A stretch of 62,661 nucleotides of DNA from the NCBI GenBank assembly GCA_964371305.1, contig CAYJLA010000005.1, positions 1-62,661 on the forward strand, read 5' to 3'. The DNA comes from CAYJLA01 sp964371305 (GTDB lineage Bacteria > Bacillota_I > Bacilli_A > RFN20 > CAG-826). The position numbers were made by a program, and so were the translations under genes. The notes under the pieces are model-generated. The model was not told the origin of the DNA and did no database searches. It worked only from the letters and a program-made list of their open reading frames with translations. Shown here one piece after another: positions 35,819 through 44,287 of this stretch (positions are counted from its first letter, which is position 1; every line of letters begins with the position of its first letter).

Positions 35819-36994
35819 ATGAGCAAAATTATTATGCATATTGATTTAAATGCTTTTTTTGTTACTGCTGAAGAAATTAGAAATCCTTCTTTAATTGGCA
35901 AACCTGTTGCTATAGGTGGTAAGGGAAGAGGCGGAATTGTCTCAACTTGTTCGTATGAAGCTAGAAAATATGGTGTTTCTAGTGGACAACCCACTTTCAT
36001 AAGTACACAAAAATGCAAGCAACTTATAATACTTCCTGTTGATTATAAGTATTACAAATTGCTATCTAATGAATTTTTTCATTTTTTATCAAAGCACTCG
36101 AATATAATTGAAGTTGGTTCGATAGATGAATGCTATGTAGATATGACCAAAGCATTAACGAATTGTTCTGATCCAGTCAAATACCTTAGAAAAATGCAGT
36201 TAGATCTGTTGAAAAAAACAGGTTTAAAGTGTTCTATTGGTATTTCAACAACTAAGTTTTTAGCTAAAATGGCTAGCGATTTAGAAAAACCTTTAGGTTT
36301 AACAATTATTCGTAAAAAAGATATACCTCAATTTTTATATAATTTACCAGTTAGAAATTTTTATGGTATAGGTAAAAAATCATCGGAGCGTATTGCTTCG
36401 TTAGGTATTAATACAATTGGTGAATTAGTAAGAGAAATTGAAGATGACAACATAATGCTAAACAAAGTTTTGGGTAAATTTACTCATGATATTCTTGATT
36501 GCATTCATGGTAAAACAAGTGATGTTGTGGTAACTGAAGAACGTACTCCAAAGTCGATAGGTCATTCCCATACTCTTGACTTTGATACAGCTGACTATGA
36601 AGACATTAAACCGACTTTGATAAATTTATGTCTAGCAGTATCTCAAAGAACAAAGAATCAACAAATGGAGGCTTTTACAATTACTATAACTATCAAGGAT
36701 TCAGAATTTAGAAATTATACAAAGTCGGTTTCAATAGAAGAACCAACAAATGATTATGAAGTGATATTTAGAGTGTGCGAAAACTTGTATTTCGAAAAAT
36801 TTACTAACAAAAAGATACGATTAATAGGGGTTTCATTATCAAAACTAATAGATGAAGGTGATTTTCAAATTCAATTAGATTTATTCAACATTGATAAGTA
36901 TAAACAGAAAAATGAAATAGTTAATATAATTGATTCACTCAACAAAAAATTATCAAAACCGCTATTATCACGAGTTAGCGATTTAAAGGATTAA
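35819..36994 (+). CDS. dinB: Y-family DNA polymerase IV
   Basis: A 391-residue translesion polymerase. Catalytic Asp9 in the H-I-D-L-N-A-F-F motif and Asp103-Glu104 in G-S-I-D-E-C are present, with a Phe steric gate. A helix-hairpin-helix (NFYGIGKKSSERIASLGI), the little-finger domain and a sliding-clamp motif Q-L-D-L-F at 352-356 near the C-terminus follow. GAGGAG precedes the ATG. No SOS-type operator is recognisable in front. xerD follows after 2 nt. Confidence 0.95.
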   Translation: MSKIIMHIDLNAFFVTAEEIRNPSLIGKPVAIGGKGRGGIVSTCSYEARKYGVSSGQPTFISTQKCKQLIILPVDYKYYKLLSNEFFHFLSKHSNIIEVGSIDECYVDMTKALTNCSDPVKYLRKMQLDLLKKTGLKCSIGISTTKFLAKMASDLEKPLGLTIIRKKDIPQFLYNLPVRNFYGIGKKSSERIASLGINTIGELVREIEDDNIMLNKVLGKFTHDILDCIHGKTSDVVVTEERTPKSIGHSHTLDFDTADYEDIKPTLINLCLAVSQRTKNQQMEAFTITITIKDSEFRNYTKSVSIEEPTNDYEVIFRVCENLYFEKFTNKKIRLIGVSLSKLIDEGDFQIQLDLFNIDKYKQKNEIVNIIDSLNKKLSKPLLSRVSDLKD

Positions 36995-36996
36995 AT

Positions 36997-37878
36997 ATGA
37001 ATATAAATGATGTAATACAACAATATAAAGAATACCTTTTAATCGAGAAAGGTAATTCTAAAAAAACGATTGAAGATTATTGCGAAGATTTAAAAATATT
37101 CTTTAAAAACTTTGATTCAATCACCGATTCAGAAATGTTTTTAAAAGAACATATTATCGATTTCATTTACATTCAAATGAGTGAACAATTAGCAATATCT
37201 ACGATAAAAAGAAGGATAAGTAGCCTAAAAAGTTTTTATTCATTTCTAATGCAAAACAATTTATCACAAGATAGCAAAACTGAAATTGTATCACCTAAAG
37301 ACACATATAAAATTCCAGAAGTTTTGACTGTTGAAGAAGTTGATGAATTGATTAAGGTTATTAAAATAACCAGCAAAGACGGTTTAAGAAATAAAACAAT
37401 ATTAGAACTTCTTTATGGATCAGGTCTACGTGTTAGTGAATTAATTAACTTAAAAATCGAAGACGTTTCTTTTAAAGAAAATCTACTAACTGTCAAGGGC
37501 AAAGGTAATAAAACAAGATTAGTACCACTTAATGATTATTGCAAAAATTTAATGAAAGATTATTTCACTAGTAATCGAAAATTAGTAGATAACAACAATA
37601 GTAATTACGTGTTTTTATCGAAATTAGGAGATAAATTAACAAGACAAAGTGTTTTTAAGATAGTGAAAAAGTATGCTAAAGATGCAGGTATCGTTAAAAA
37701 CGTTTCTCCTCACACACTAAGGCATTCTTTCGCAACTCATCTGCTTGACAATGGAGCACAAATAATATTTGTCCAAGATATGTTAGGGCACACAAATTTA
37801 CAAACAACTCAGATATATACGCATATTTCATCAAGTAGATTAAAAATGGTATTTGATTTGTTTAACAAAGAAAAATAA
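36997..37878 (+). CDS. xerD: Tyrosine recombinase XerD-type, chromosome dimer resolution
   Basis: A 293-residue recombinase with an N-terminal SAM-like core-binding domain (about 1-90) and a catalytic domain keeping Arg145 (S-G-L-R-V-S-E-L), His239 and Arg242 (H-T-L-R-H-S-F), His265 (L-G-H) and nucleophile Tyr274. Full length and typical. Bacillus xerD (ripX) is likewise followed by the phosphopentomutase gene, which supports the name. It lies only 1.4 kb from the dif-like site at 39303-39330, its expected substrate. Confidence 0.93.
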   Translation: MNINDVIQQYKEYLLIEKGNSKKTIEDYCEDLKIFFKNFDSITDSEMFLKEHIIDFIYIQMSEQLAISTIKRRISSLKSFYSFLMQNNLSQDSKTEIVSPKDTYKIPEVLTVEEVDELIKVIKITSKDGLRNKTILELLYGSGLRVSELINLKIEDVSFKENLLTVKGKGNKTRLVPLNDYCKNLMKDYFTSNRKLVDNNNSNYVFLSKLGDKLTRQSVFKIVKKYAKDAGIVKNVSPHTLRHSFATHLLDNGAQIIFVQDMLGHTNLQTTQIYTHISSSRLKMVFDLFNKEK

Positions 37879-37910
37879 TTTATAATTATTTAAGTAAGGA
37901 GCTAATTATT

Positions 37911-39104
37911 ATGAAAGAATACAAAAGAATATTTGTGTTAGTAATTGATTCAGTAGGCATCGGATATATGAATGACGCACATCTTTATGGAGATGAAGGA
38001 TCAAATACTTTAAAACACATAAGCGAAGCTACTGGAGGTATTAATATACCTGTAATGGAAAAATTAGGTATTGGATGCCTTGATAACTTAGTTGGTGTAA
38101 AACCAACACTAAGCGAAAATGCGTTTGTAGCTAGATTAAATGAAACATCAAAAGGCAAAGATACAATGACTGGTCACTGGGAAATGATGGGTATTAATAC
38201 CACAAAACCTTTCCAAACATTTACAGATACTGGATTCCCTCAAGCATTAATCGATGAACTGGAAGAAAAGACAGGACATAAGGTAATTGGAAACTATGCA
38301 GCAAGCGGAACTGAAATACTAAAAGAGTTAGGAGAAGAGCAAACAAGAGATAACTCTTTAATTGTGTATACTTCTAGTGATTCTGTGCTTCAAATCGCTT
38401 GTAACACAGCGACAACGCCATTAGAAGAATTATATAGATGCTGTGATATCGCAAGAGAAATTTGTATGAAGCCAGAATACTTTGTAGGAAGAATTATAGC
38501 TAGACCATTTACTGGTACAAATGCTAGTAATTTTGCACGTGACGGAGCTAATAGACACGATATAGCCGTATCTCCAAGCGGAGTAACTGCAATGGATATT
38601 TTAAAAGAAAATGAATTAGACGTTGTTTGCGTTGGTAAGATATTTGATATATTTAACGGTGAAGGGGTTACAGAAACTCATAAGATTAAGAATAATCAAG
38701 ATGGCATGGATAAAACAATTGCTATAGCTAAAGATAAAGACTTTAAAGGCATGTGCTTTATTAATTTAGTTGAATTTGATTCGGAGTTTGGACATAGAAG
38801 AAATCCTGAAGGATATAAGCTATGCTTAGAACAGTTCGACGAAAGACTTGGAGAATTAATAAATGTTTTAAAAGATGACGACTTATTAATTGTATGTGCA
38901 GATCATGGTAATGATCCTACATGGCCAGGAACAGATCACACAAGAGAGAAAGTTCCATTTATAGCATATTCAAAGTCAATCGATAATGGATGTTTGTTAG
39001 AGGAAAGAGATTCGTTTGCCGACATAGGTATTACGGTACTTAAAAACTTTAAATTAAATCCAGATAAAGATATGATTGGAAAACCAATAAAAGAGTTGTT
39101 GTAA
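37911..39104 (+). CDS. deoB: Phosphopentomutase
   Basis: A 397-residue alkaline-phosphatase-superfamily mutase interconverting ribose/deoxyribose 1- and 5-phosphates in nucleoside salvage. Metal-site segments are clear: DSVGIG near residue 11, KGKDTMTGHWEM with the phosphothreonine region, EFDSEFGHRRN, and ADHGNDPTWPGTDHTRE. AAGGAG precedes the start. Last + gene of the left arm and closed by a terminator. Confidence 0.97.
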   Translation: MKEYKRIFVLVIDSVGIGYMNDAHLYGDEGSNTLKHISEATGGINIPVMEKLGIGCLDNLVGVKPTLSENAFVARLNETSKGKDTMTGHWEMMGINTTKPFQTFTDTGFPQALIDELEEKTGHKVIGNYAASGTEILKELGEEQTRDNSLIVYTSSDSVLQIACNTATTPLEELYRCCDIAREICMKPEYFVGRIIARPFTGTNASNFARDGANRHDIAVSPSGVTAMDILKENELDVVCVGKIFDIFNGEGVTETHKIKNNQDGMDKTIAIAKDKDFKGMCFINLVEFDSEFGHRRNPEGYKLCLEQFDERLGELINVLKDDDLLIVCADHGNDPTWPGTDHTREKVPFIAYSKSIDNGCLLEERDSFADIGITVLKNFKLNPDKDMIGKPIKELL

Positions 39105-39128
39105 ATCTCACAAAAAATTAATACAAAG

Positions 39129-39158
39129 AATCCATCAAAATGAACGATGGATTTTTTT
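39129..39158 (+). terminator. Rho-independent terminator of deoB
   Basis: AATCCATC (39129-39136) pairs with GATGGATT (39146-39153), loop AAAATGAAC, followed by a run of T. Confidence 0.9.
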
Positions 39159-39465
39159 ATTAATATAAATTAGTAGATATTTAGTAGATATTTTATTGTG
39201 GATAAGTATACTAAATTAACATATATTATAATGTATTTTTGAATATTCTATAATATAATATTATAAATAATATGTGTTATAATCGATTATTTCATATGAT
39301 TTAGTTAACATAATAAATATTATACGAAGTAATATAACCGATTATGATTTCCAACTTGGCTAACCGCCCTATGACTTCAATAAAATTTTATTAACATAAA
39401 TCTAATTATGTTGTTCTTGTTAAGTAAGTGTATATATTTATCACTAATCATTTACACTATTACAA
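39159..39465. other. Gene-free switch region between converging gene blocks, probable terminus
   Basis: About 300 bp without any gene, flanked by one terminator from each side. The left block is entirely + and the right block starts on the - strand. Apart from the dif-like site it is very AT-rich, with no RNA gene or IS visible. Confidence 0.7.
39303..39330 (-). other. dif: dif-like chromosome dimer resolution site
   Basis: Read on the - strand the 28 bp consist of left arm ACTTCGTATAA (39320-39330), centre TATTTA (39314-39319) and right arm TTATGTTAACT (39303-39313). As I recall the Bacillus subtilis site (arms ACTTCCTAGAA and TTATGTAAACT, centre TATATA), 24 of 28 positions agree. The arms are partial inverted repeats with a 6-bp centre, as XerC/XerD sites require. 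It lies exactly where coding strand switches and next to xerD. Confidence 0.85.
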
Positions 39466-39496
39466 ATAAAAAATGACCCATGTAGGATCATTTTTT
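39466..39496 (-). terminator. Rho-independent terminator of the rsfS operon
   Basis: On the - strand AAATGATCC pairs with GGGTCATTT over 39471-39493, loop TACAT, followed by TTTATTTG. One pair is G-U on the - strand but a C-A mismatch on the + strand, so it serves the - strand. Confidence 0.85.
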
Positions 39497-39506
39497 TACT
39501 TCTTTT

Positions 39507-39824
39507 TTACTTAAGGATTTGTTCTAGGTTTATTCTTTCTCTTTCTTCTTTAGTGAATATATTAACTATTACATCAAACCCGTCAACGAGTATCCAACCT
39601 GTTTCTGGTTTTCCTTCTATATGATGAACTTTTAATTTATTCTTATGAAGAAATTCTAATACCGCGTCTTTAAGAGCATTTGTATGTCTTTCATTTGCAC
39701 CGCTGCACAATATGTAATAATCTGCAATTGGCGATGTAAGTTTAACATCATATACTATTACATCTTCGCCTTTCTTATCACTTATTACGTCCTTTAGATT
39801 TTCACTTAATTGTTTTGAATCCAT
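39507..39824 (-). CDS. rsfS: Ribosomal silencing factor RsfS
   Basis: A 105-residue protein that binds L14 and blocks 30S joining when nutrients are low. The conserved D-Y-Y-I-L-C-S-G and GWILVDGFDVIVNIF segments are present. I start it at 39824 because GGAGG stands 6 nt before that ATG; the ATG at 39836 overlaps the Shine-Dalgarno itself. The Shine-Dalgarno lies in the last codons of nadD. Last gene of the yqeG-yqeH-yhbY-nadD-rsfS row. Confidence 0.95.
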   Translation of the reverse strand: MDSKQLSENLKDVISDKKGEDVIVYDVKLTSPIADYYILCSGANERHTNALKDAVLEFLHKNKLKVHHIEGKPETGWILVDGFDVIVNIFTKEERERINLEQILK

Positions 39825-39825
39825 G

Positions 39826-40824
39826 TTAACCTCCATTACTCATTTTAAATGCTTTAATCTTATTTTTCAATCTAACTATTTTTCTTTTAAAATTTGTCTC
39901 TATCTGATACTTCCTTACTGCGTCAAAACCGTCTTCTATGCCATTCATACATAATTCAATATATGGTTTTGCTTTTTCTTCGCCAATGACTTGAAACCAA
40001 TCAACGCAATATATAATTTTATCAATTTTTGAAATACGTTCCTTACCAGTAGGCTCATCAATGAACGTATCAATGAGCATCATATTATGACTCAATGAAT
40101 ATTCATCGTATAACTTATCGTAATACAGGTGTATTAAAAGAGCGCAATAAAAACTTTGATACGCGTCGGCATTATTGTTGATTGCAATTTCACGTGCTAA
40201 TAAAGCACGTTTACAAGCAGCATTATACTCATTTAATTTTAATATCTTAATTACATAAGAATATTTATATAAGTGGTTTTTTAAAATATATTTTAATACG
40301 CATTCTTGCACATCGATATTTTGAATTTCTCTAATGCTAGATGATGAAACGTTAAATACGAGCTCATTAGAAACCCTTTCCATATTATATTTATTAGCAT
40401 TAACATTATAGGCACCCTTTATTTTGCGTTCATAAAAAATAATCTTAGTCATTTGAGATATTAATGTTGCTTCTTTCCAAGTATCAAAAGATTGCACTTG
40501 ATCTTGCCCGATTAAAAGTAAAATGTTTGCATTAGGATAACTCTTTTTAAGAAATCTTATTGTGTCTATAGTATAGTTTGTTTCTTTATCGTTATTAACT
40601 TCATGCAAAGATACCATAAATCTAGAGTATTCAAACTCTTTTATAGCACATTCAAGCATGTATAAACGATGTTTTTCTGAAAGAAGTTGCTTGTTCCAAG
40701 GGTGATTTTTAGTCGGCATAAAAATAACATCAGCATTGTATCTAATTGATGCAATTTTAGCAATATTAAGATGTCCATTATGAATTGGATCAAAACTTCC
40801 GCCAAATAAAATAATATTATCCAT
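39826..40824 (-). CDS. nadD: Nicotinate-nucleotide adenylyltransferase fused to a degenerate YqeK-like HD domain
   Basis: A 332-residue fusion. Residues 1-188 are NadD: G-G-S-F-D-P-I-H-N-G-H at 8-18 and the S-S-S-I-R-E nucleotide site at 161-166. Residues ~189-330 align by pattern with YqeK (ISKIDKIIYCVDW matching the family MSxLDKIIYxADY), and yqeK is the next gene in Bacillus. However, the HD metal residues are mostly lost: the first His is absent, the HD pair is LLIHL at 229-233, and the HTxGR motif reads EPTGK. The adenylylation step of NAD synthesis should be intact; the second domain may be inactive or structural. Confidence 0.9.
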   Translation of the reverse strand: MDNIILFGGSFDPIHNGHLNIAKIASIRYNADVIFMPTKNHPWNKQLLSEKHRLYMLECAIKEFEYSRFMVSLHEVNNDKETNYTIDTIRFLKKSYPNANILLLIGQDQVQSFDTWKEATLISQMTKIIFYERKIKGAYNVNANKYNMERVSNELVFNVSSSSIREIQNIDVQECVLKYILKNHLYKYSYVIKILKLNEYNAACKRALLAREIAINNNADAYQSFYCALLIHLYYDKLYDEYSLSHNMMLIDTFIDEPTGKERISKIDKIIYCVDWFQVIGEEKAKPYIELCMNGIEDGFDAVRKYQIETNFKRKIVRLKNKIKAFKMSNGG

Positions 40825-41107
40825 TTTTCAACATAGAGTTAGTTCGTTTTTTTCTAAATACAATTACAACATGTCCAATAATTTGGATTAATTCTGCATT
40901 TAATTTAGATACTAAGTCGAGTGCTAATTCATTCAAGTTATCACTTACTGAATTTTGAAAACCAATTTTAATTAATTCTTTAGCATCAAGTGCTTTGTTT
41001 AGCATATTAATAAGTTCAGGAGTTATAAGTTCTTTACCTACTAAATATCTATTGTCTATTGATTGTGCTTTTGACTTTAAAAACGTTTTTTCTTTTTTAC
41101 TTAACAT
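40817..41107 (-). CDS. yhbY: YhbY-type RNA-binding CRM domain protein
   Basis: A 96-residue single CRM domain (KAQSIDNRYLVGKELIT... ELIKIGFQN ... IIGHVVIVFRK), associated with pre-50S ribosomal particles. Starts inside the yqeH end and overlaps nadD by 8 nt, the conserved order of this cluster. Confidence 0.92.
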   Translation of the reverse strand: MLSKKEKTFLKSKAQSIDNRYLVGKELITPELINMLNKALDAKELIKIGFQNSVSDNLNELALDLVSKLNAELIQIIGHVVIVFRKKRTNSMLKNG

Positions 41108-42236
41108 GTTTCACCTTTGCCCTTGTTGTGTATATTGATACACCTTTTGGTACTGTTACTCTTATTGTTTGTTTATTTCCTACAAAACTAATCCAACCTA
41201 AACCTTCGATTCCAATATCTCTTTCTCCAGTTTCCTCTACGTACAACTCATAAGTGTTGAAATCGAGATTAGATTTGAAATTTTGACTAACCGGAAGTAT
41301 TTTTGTATCTTTTATATAATCAAAAAATAAGTTCTCTTTATTATTTTTTTCTAATTTTGCATCAACGGTTGATGACATATATAAATGAACAATCATAGGT
41401 TCTGTCTCAATGAATTCAAAACTAGCAAGACCTCCTATAAGTAAAGCACTCTTTTTTGCTACTTTAAATCTTCTATCGATAATCATTTTTTTAGGCATAA
41501 TATCCCATTTAACGTTATCCTCGACGTGATTTATTAAAGAGTTACTTACTTTTATTCCCGTCGAATCAAATAATGTCGAATTTTTATCAAGTGGTATTTG
41601 CATTACAATCAAACTTGTTCCTGGATATTCAAATTTCTTAACAGGTCTATCGCTAATATTTCGATAATTCTTTAATAATGCCGATATTAATGTAGTTTTA
41701 CCAGATCCCTCATTACCAATAAGGTAAACATCGTGTCTTTTTCTCAAATCATGAATTGAATTCTGAATTTGTTCTATTGTTGTGTTCATTTGTGAGGAAG
41801 TTATAATAACATCACTTGCCTTTACTTTAAGACGAGAAACACGCAATCTATGTGCGACATATTCCTTTAATTGTTCGTTATCAACATTGTTTGGAAGTAA
41901 ATCACGCTTATTTGCTAAAACAAGTATATTGGCACCTTCCAACATTCTTGTTAATTCATCAGGAAAGGAACATTCAAAAGAGAACAAATCGATAACATAG
42001 ATAATAAGAGCGTCGCTCGCCAATGCATCTTTGATCATAGTCTTATAATCTGATGTTAGATTGTAGTTTGCAGGAACTAAATTATATGTATCTTGTTGAA
42101 AACAACTATCACAAAACAATACTCTGTGTTCTTCCATCAAAATATCTTTTGATATATAACCGGGTTCAGTTGGATTATCTTGCTGTAAAAATGTGCCACA
42201 AATAAAACATTTTCTTACGATATTAAATTGTCCCAT
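41097..42236 (-). CDS. yqeH: Circularly permuted ribosome biogenesis GTPase YqeH
   Basis: A 379-residue protein required for 30S subunit assembly. An N-terminal zinc finger has C10-x2-C13 and later C-x2-C (FCDSCF). The G motifs are permuted: LANKRD (G4) comes before G-N-E-G-S-G-K-T (G1). A C-terminal RNA-binding domain follows. I start at 42236 because GGAG lies 8 nt upstream; a GTG at 42245 overlaps it. Overlaps yqeG. Confidence 0.95.
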   Translation of the reverse strand: MGQFNIVRKCFICGTFLQQDNPTEPGYISKDILMEEHRVLFCDSCFQQDTYNLVPANYNLTSDYKTMIKDALASDALIIYVIDLFSFECSFPDELTRMLEGANILVLANKRDLLPNNVDNEQLKEYVAHRLRVSRLKVKASDVIITSSQMNTTIEQIQNSIHDLRKRHDVYLIGNEGSGKTTLISALLKNYRNISDRPVKKFEYPGTSLIVMQIPLDKNSTLFDSTGIKVSNSLINHVEDNVKWDIMPKKMIIDRRFKVAKKSALLIGGLASFEFIETEPMIVHLYMSSTVDAKLEKNNKENLFFDYIKDTKILPVSQNFKSNLDFNTYELYVEETGERDIGIEGLGWISFVGNKQTIRVTVPKGVSIYTTRAKVKHVK

Positions 42237-42753
42237 ATAATTCACTCCATTCTCTTAACTTCTTCTTTCTTTTTAATTTATTTCTTATTGGTTTATCAAA
42301 TAATCTATTAAATCTTGTATAAATTGCGTCTTCTTTAACAAGCTTGTCTGTAAGCATAGATTTGATGCCTGCTCTGTTTGCAACGAGGACATCGGTTAAC
42401 AACTGATCTCCTATAAAAATACATTCTTCTTTTGCTATATTATTTGAATTAATATATTGTAAAAGTTTTTTTGCTAGCGGTTTTTTTAGTGAATGAACAA
42501 ACTTACAATCAAGCACATCAGCGTATTTACTAACTCTTTTTTGAGTATTGTTCGAAGCAACAATAAGAGTTATACCGTTTTCTTTAAGAGTCTTTGCAAA
42601 TGCAATCGTTCTATCAGAAGGTAATATACATTTGTAAGAATCTAAAGTGTTGTCCAAATCAGAAAAAACATACTTAACATCTAATTTTTTAAAAAAATCG
42701 ATATTAACGTCAAAGATGTTTTTTGCATAAACGTAAGGAATTATGTTGTTCAT
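42223..42753 (-). CDS. yqeG: HAD-superfamily phosphatase YqeG
   Basis: A 176-residue HAD subfamily IIIA phosphatase with D-L-D-N-T at 32-36 and IFIGDQLLTDVLVANRAG near residue 115. Substrate unknown. First gene of the ribosome/NAD row. TATAAT on the - strand ends 8 nt before the ATG and there is no Shine-Dalgarno, so a leaderless transcript is likely. Confidence 0.93.
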   Translation of the reverse strand: MNNIIPYVYAKNIFDVNIDFFKKLDVKYVFSDLDNTLDSYKCILPSDRTIAFAKTLKENGITLIVASNNTQKRVSKYADVLDCKFVHSLKKPLAKKLLQYINSNNIAKEECIFIGDQLLTDVLVANRAGIKSMLTDKLVKEDAIYTRFNRLFDKPIRNKLKRKKKLREWSELYGTI

Positions 42754-42761
42754 ATATTTTT

Positions 42762-42767
42762 ATTATA
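42762..42767 (-). promoter_or_regulatory. -10 box of the yqeG operon, leaderless arrangement
   Basis: TATAAT on the - strand, 8 nt before the yqeG ATG at 42753. Confidence 0.6.
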
Positions 42768-42802
42768 CAACATTTTTAATATATTTGTAGTTAATTAAAA
42801 GA

Positions 42803-42845
42803 AAAAAACCACCATTTTGCAATTGCTATTAAAATTTGGTGGTTT
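42803..42845 (-). terminator. Rho-independent terminator after the SPFH gene
   Basis: AAACCACCA and TGGTGGTTT pair over 42806-42845; on the - strand the stem is followed by TTTTTTC. Confidence 0.85.
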
Positions 42846-42853
42846 ATTAAGTT

Positions 42854-43828
42854 TTACTTATTATCTTTTACAACTTCAGAGATTGTTGTAGCTATGGAGC
42901 CAAGTCTACCAAGATCTGCAGGTAATAATATTTTTGTTGCCTTACCATCTGCGACTTTAGCGAGTGCTTCATAGTATTTAATGGTTAATACTTTATCATC
43001 TGCCTTTGCATCTTTGATAAAGCCAATACCTTTACCTTCCGCTGCTTTAAGCATTATTATACCTTCTGCTTCAGCTTTTCTAACTTGTAAGATTGCTTCT
43101 GCTTCAGCTTGAGCTCTTAAAATTGTTGATTCTTTATCCCCTTCAGCTTTTAAGATGGTTGCAGTTTTGGCACCTTCTGAAGATAGAATTGCTGATTCTT
43201 TTTCGCCTTCAGCACGTAAGATTGCGGATTTTTTATCCCCTTCAGCTAATAATATTTTTTCACGTCTTTCACGATCAGCTTTCATTTGACGTTCCATTGA
43301 ATCACGAATGTCTTTTGGTGGAAGAATGTTTTTAAGTTCAACACGATTGACTTTCATTCCCCATGGATCGGTTGCTTCATCAAGTATAATGCGCATTTTA
43401 GCGTTAATAATATCACGCGAAGTCAATGTATCATCAAGGTCTAAGTCACCAATTATATTTCTTAGTGTTGTTGCTGATAAGTTTTCTAACGCTTGAATTG
43501 GGTTTTCAACGCCATAAGCATATAATTTTGGATCAGTAACTTGGAAGAATACAACTGTATCAATTTGCATTGTTACATTGTCTTTTGTAATAACTGGTTG
43601 AGGTTCAAAATCTTTAACAAGTTCTTTCATTGATACAGTATAAGCAACTCTATCAATAAATGGACATAAGAAGTGAATACCTACATTCCAAGTAGTTAAA
43701 TATGCTCCTAGTCTTTCAATAACGTATCTATTTGTTTGTTTTACAATTCTGATACATGGTATTAATACAACGATCGCTAAAAATGCGATAATACCAAATA
43801 CGATTGCTAATATAATTCCTGGATTCAT
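42854..43828 (-). CDS. SPFH/Band 7 membrane protein (QmcA/HflK-like)
   Basis: A 324-residue protein with one N-terminal membrane helix (about 5-28), an SPFH domain (about 30-190) and a helical C-terminal arm. Residues 195-248 form five consecutive 11-residue units beginning A-E-G-D/E-K-x-S-A-I-L, a coiled hendecad arrangement. Such proteins make large membrane rings or microdomains and often regulate proteases such as FtsH. The neighbouring NfeD-like gene is the standard partner. Starts 8 nt after nfeD in the same operon. Confidence 0.9.
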   Translation of the reverse strand: MNPGIILAIVFGIIAFLAIVVLIPCIRIVKQTNRYVIERLGAYLTTWNVGIHFLCPFIDRVAYTVSMKELVKDFEPQPVITKDNVTMQIDTVVFFQVTDPKLYAYGVENPIQALENLSATTLRNIIGDLDLDDTLTSRDIINAKMRIILDEATDPWGMKVNRVELKNILPPKDIRDSMERQMKADRERREKILLAEGDKKSAILRAEGEKESAILSSEGAKTATILKAEGDKESTILRAQAEAEAILQVRKAEAEGIIMLKAAEGKGIGFIKDAKADDKVLTIKYYEALAKVADGKATKILLPADLGRLGSIATTISEVVKDNK

Positions 43829-43836
43829 AAGTTTTC

Positions 43837-44286
43837 CTACCTTTCTTCGTTAATTTTGTTAACGATTAACTTATTACCTTTGATTCCGACAACTTTTACA
43901 AGTACACCAGATTCAATTGTGTCTTTATCATCTTGAGGCATAACGTTCCATGTCACATCCCCTATTTTTACTTCGCCTAATGTTAATCCATTTGCTTCTT
44001 TTAACATTAAACCTTTTTTACCTACTATATCATCGATATTAAATTTACTTGGTTCTTTGAAGAAATATCTCTTCACTATTGGTCTTAACAATCCTAATAA
44101 CAATAGTGAAACGCCGATAAGTACAACAAATTCAATCCACCATTCGATATTTGGTATTACTGCAAGTATCACTGCTACAAGCGATCCTCCTACGAACCAA
44201 ATTGATATAAGTTCATTTGTGAATACTTCAATCATTAGTGCAATAATCAAAACACCAAGCCATATCCAAACCATATATTCTTGCAT
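43837..44286 (-). CDS. NfeD-like membrane protein
   Basis: A 149-residue protein with three or four membrane helices (about 6-25, 28-46, 49-67) and a C-terminal OB-fold domain (about 80-147, with GKKGLMLKEANGLTLGEVKIGD). Short NfeD1b type without the protease half. Pairs with the SPFH protein downstream at the membrane. Starts 1 nt after the preceding unknown gene. Confidence 0.9.
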   Translation of the reverse strand: MQEYMVWIWLGVLIIALMIEVFTNELISIWFVGGSLVAVILAVIPNIEWWIEFVVLIGVSLLLLGLLRPIVKRYFFKEPSKFNIDDIVGKKGLMLKEANGLTLGEVKIGDVTWNVMPQDDKDTIESGVLVKVVGIKGNKLIVNKINEER

Positions 44287-44287
44287 A

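Noticed and set aside
39311..39332. Resemblance of TATACGAAGTAAT to a loxP half-site
   Set aside because: Only one arm matches; the whole 28 bp with its 6-bp centre fits dif far better, and no Cre-like gene is present.
39836..39836. Earlier ATG for rsfS (four extra residues)
   Set aside because: That ATG is part of the Shine-Dalgarno region GGAGG of the start at 39824.
43093..43335. Leucine-rich + strand open frame
   Set aside because: It is the antisense of the AEG-type repeats of the SPFH gene; repeat codons read backwards give Leu/Gln runs.
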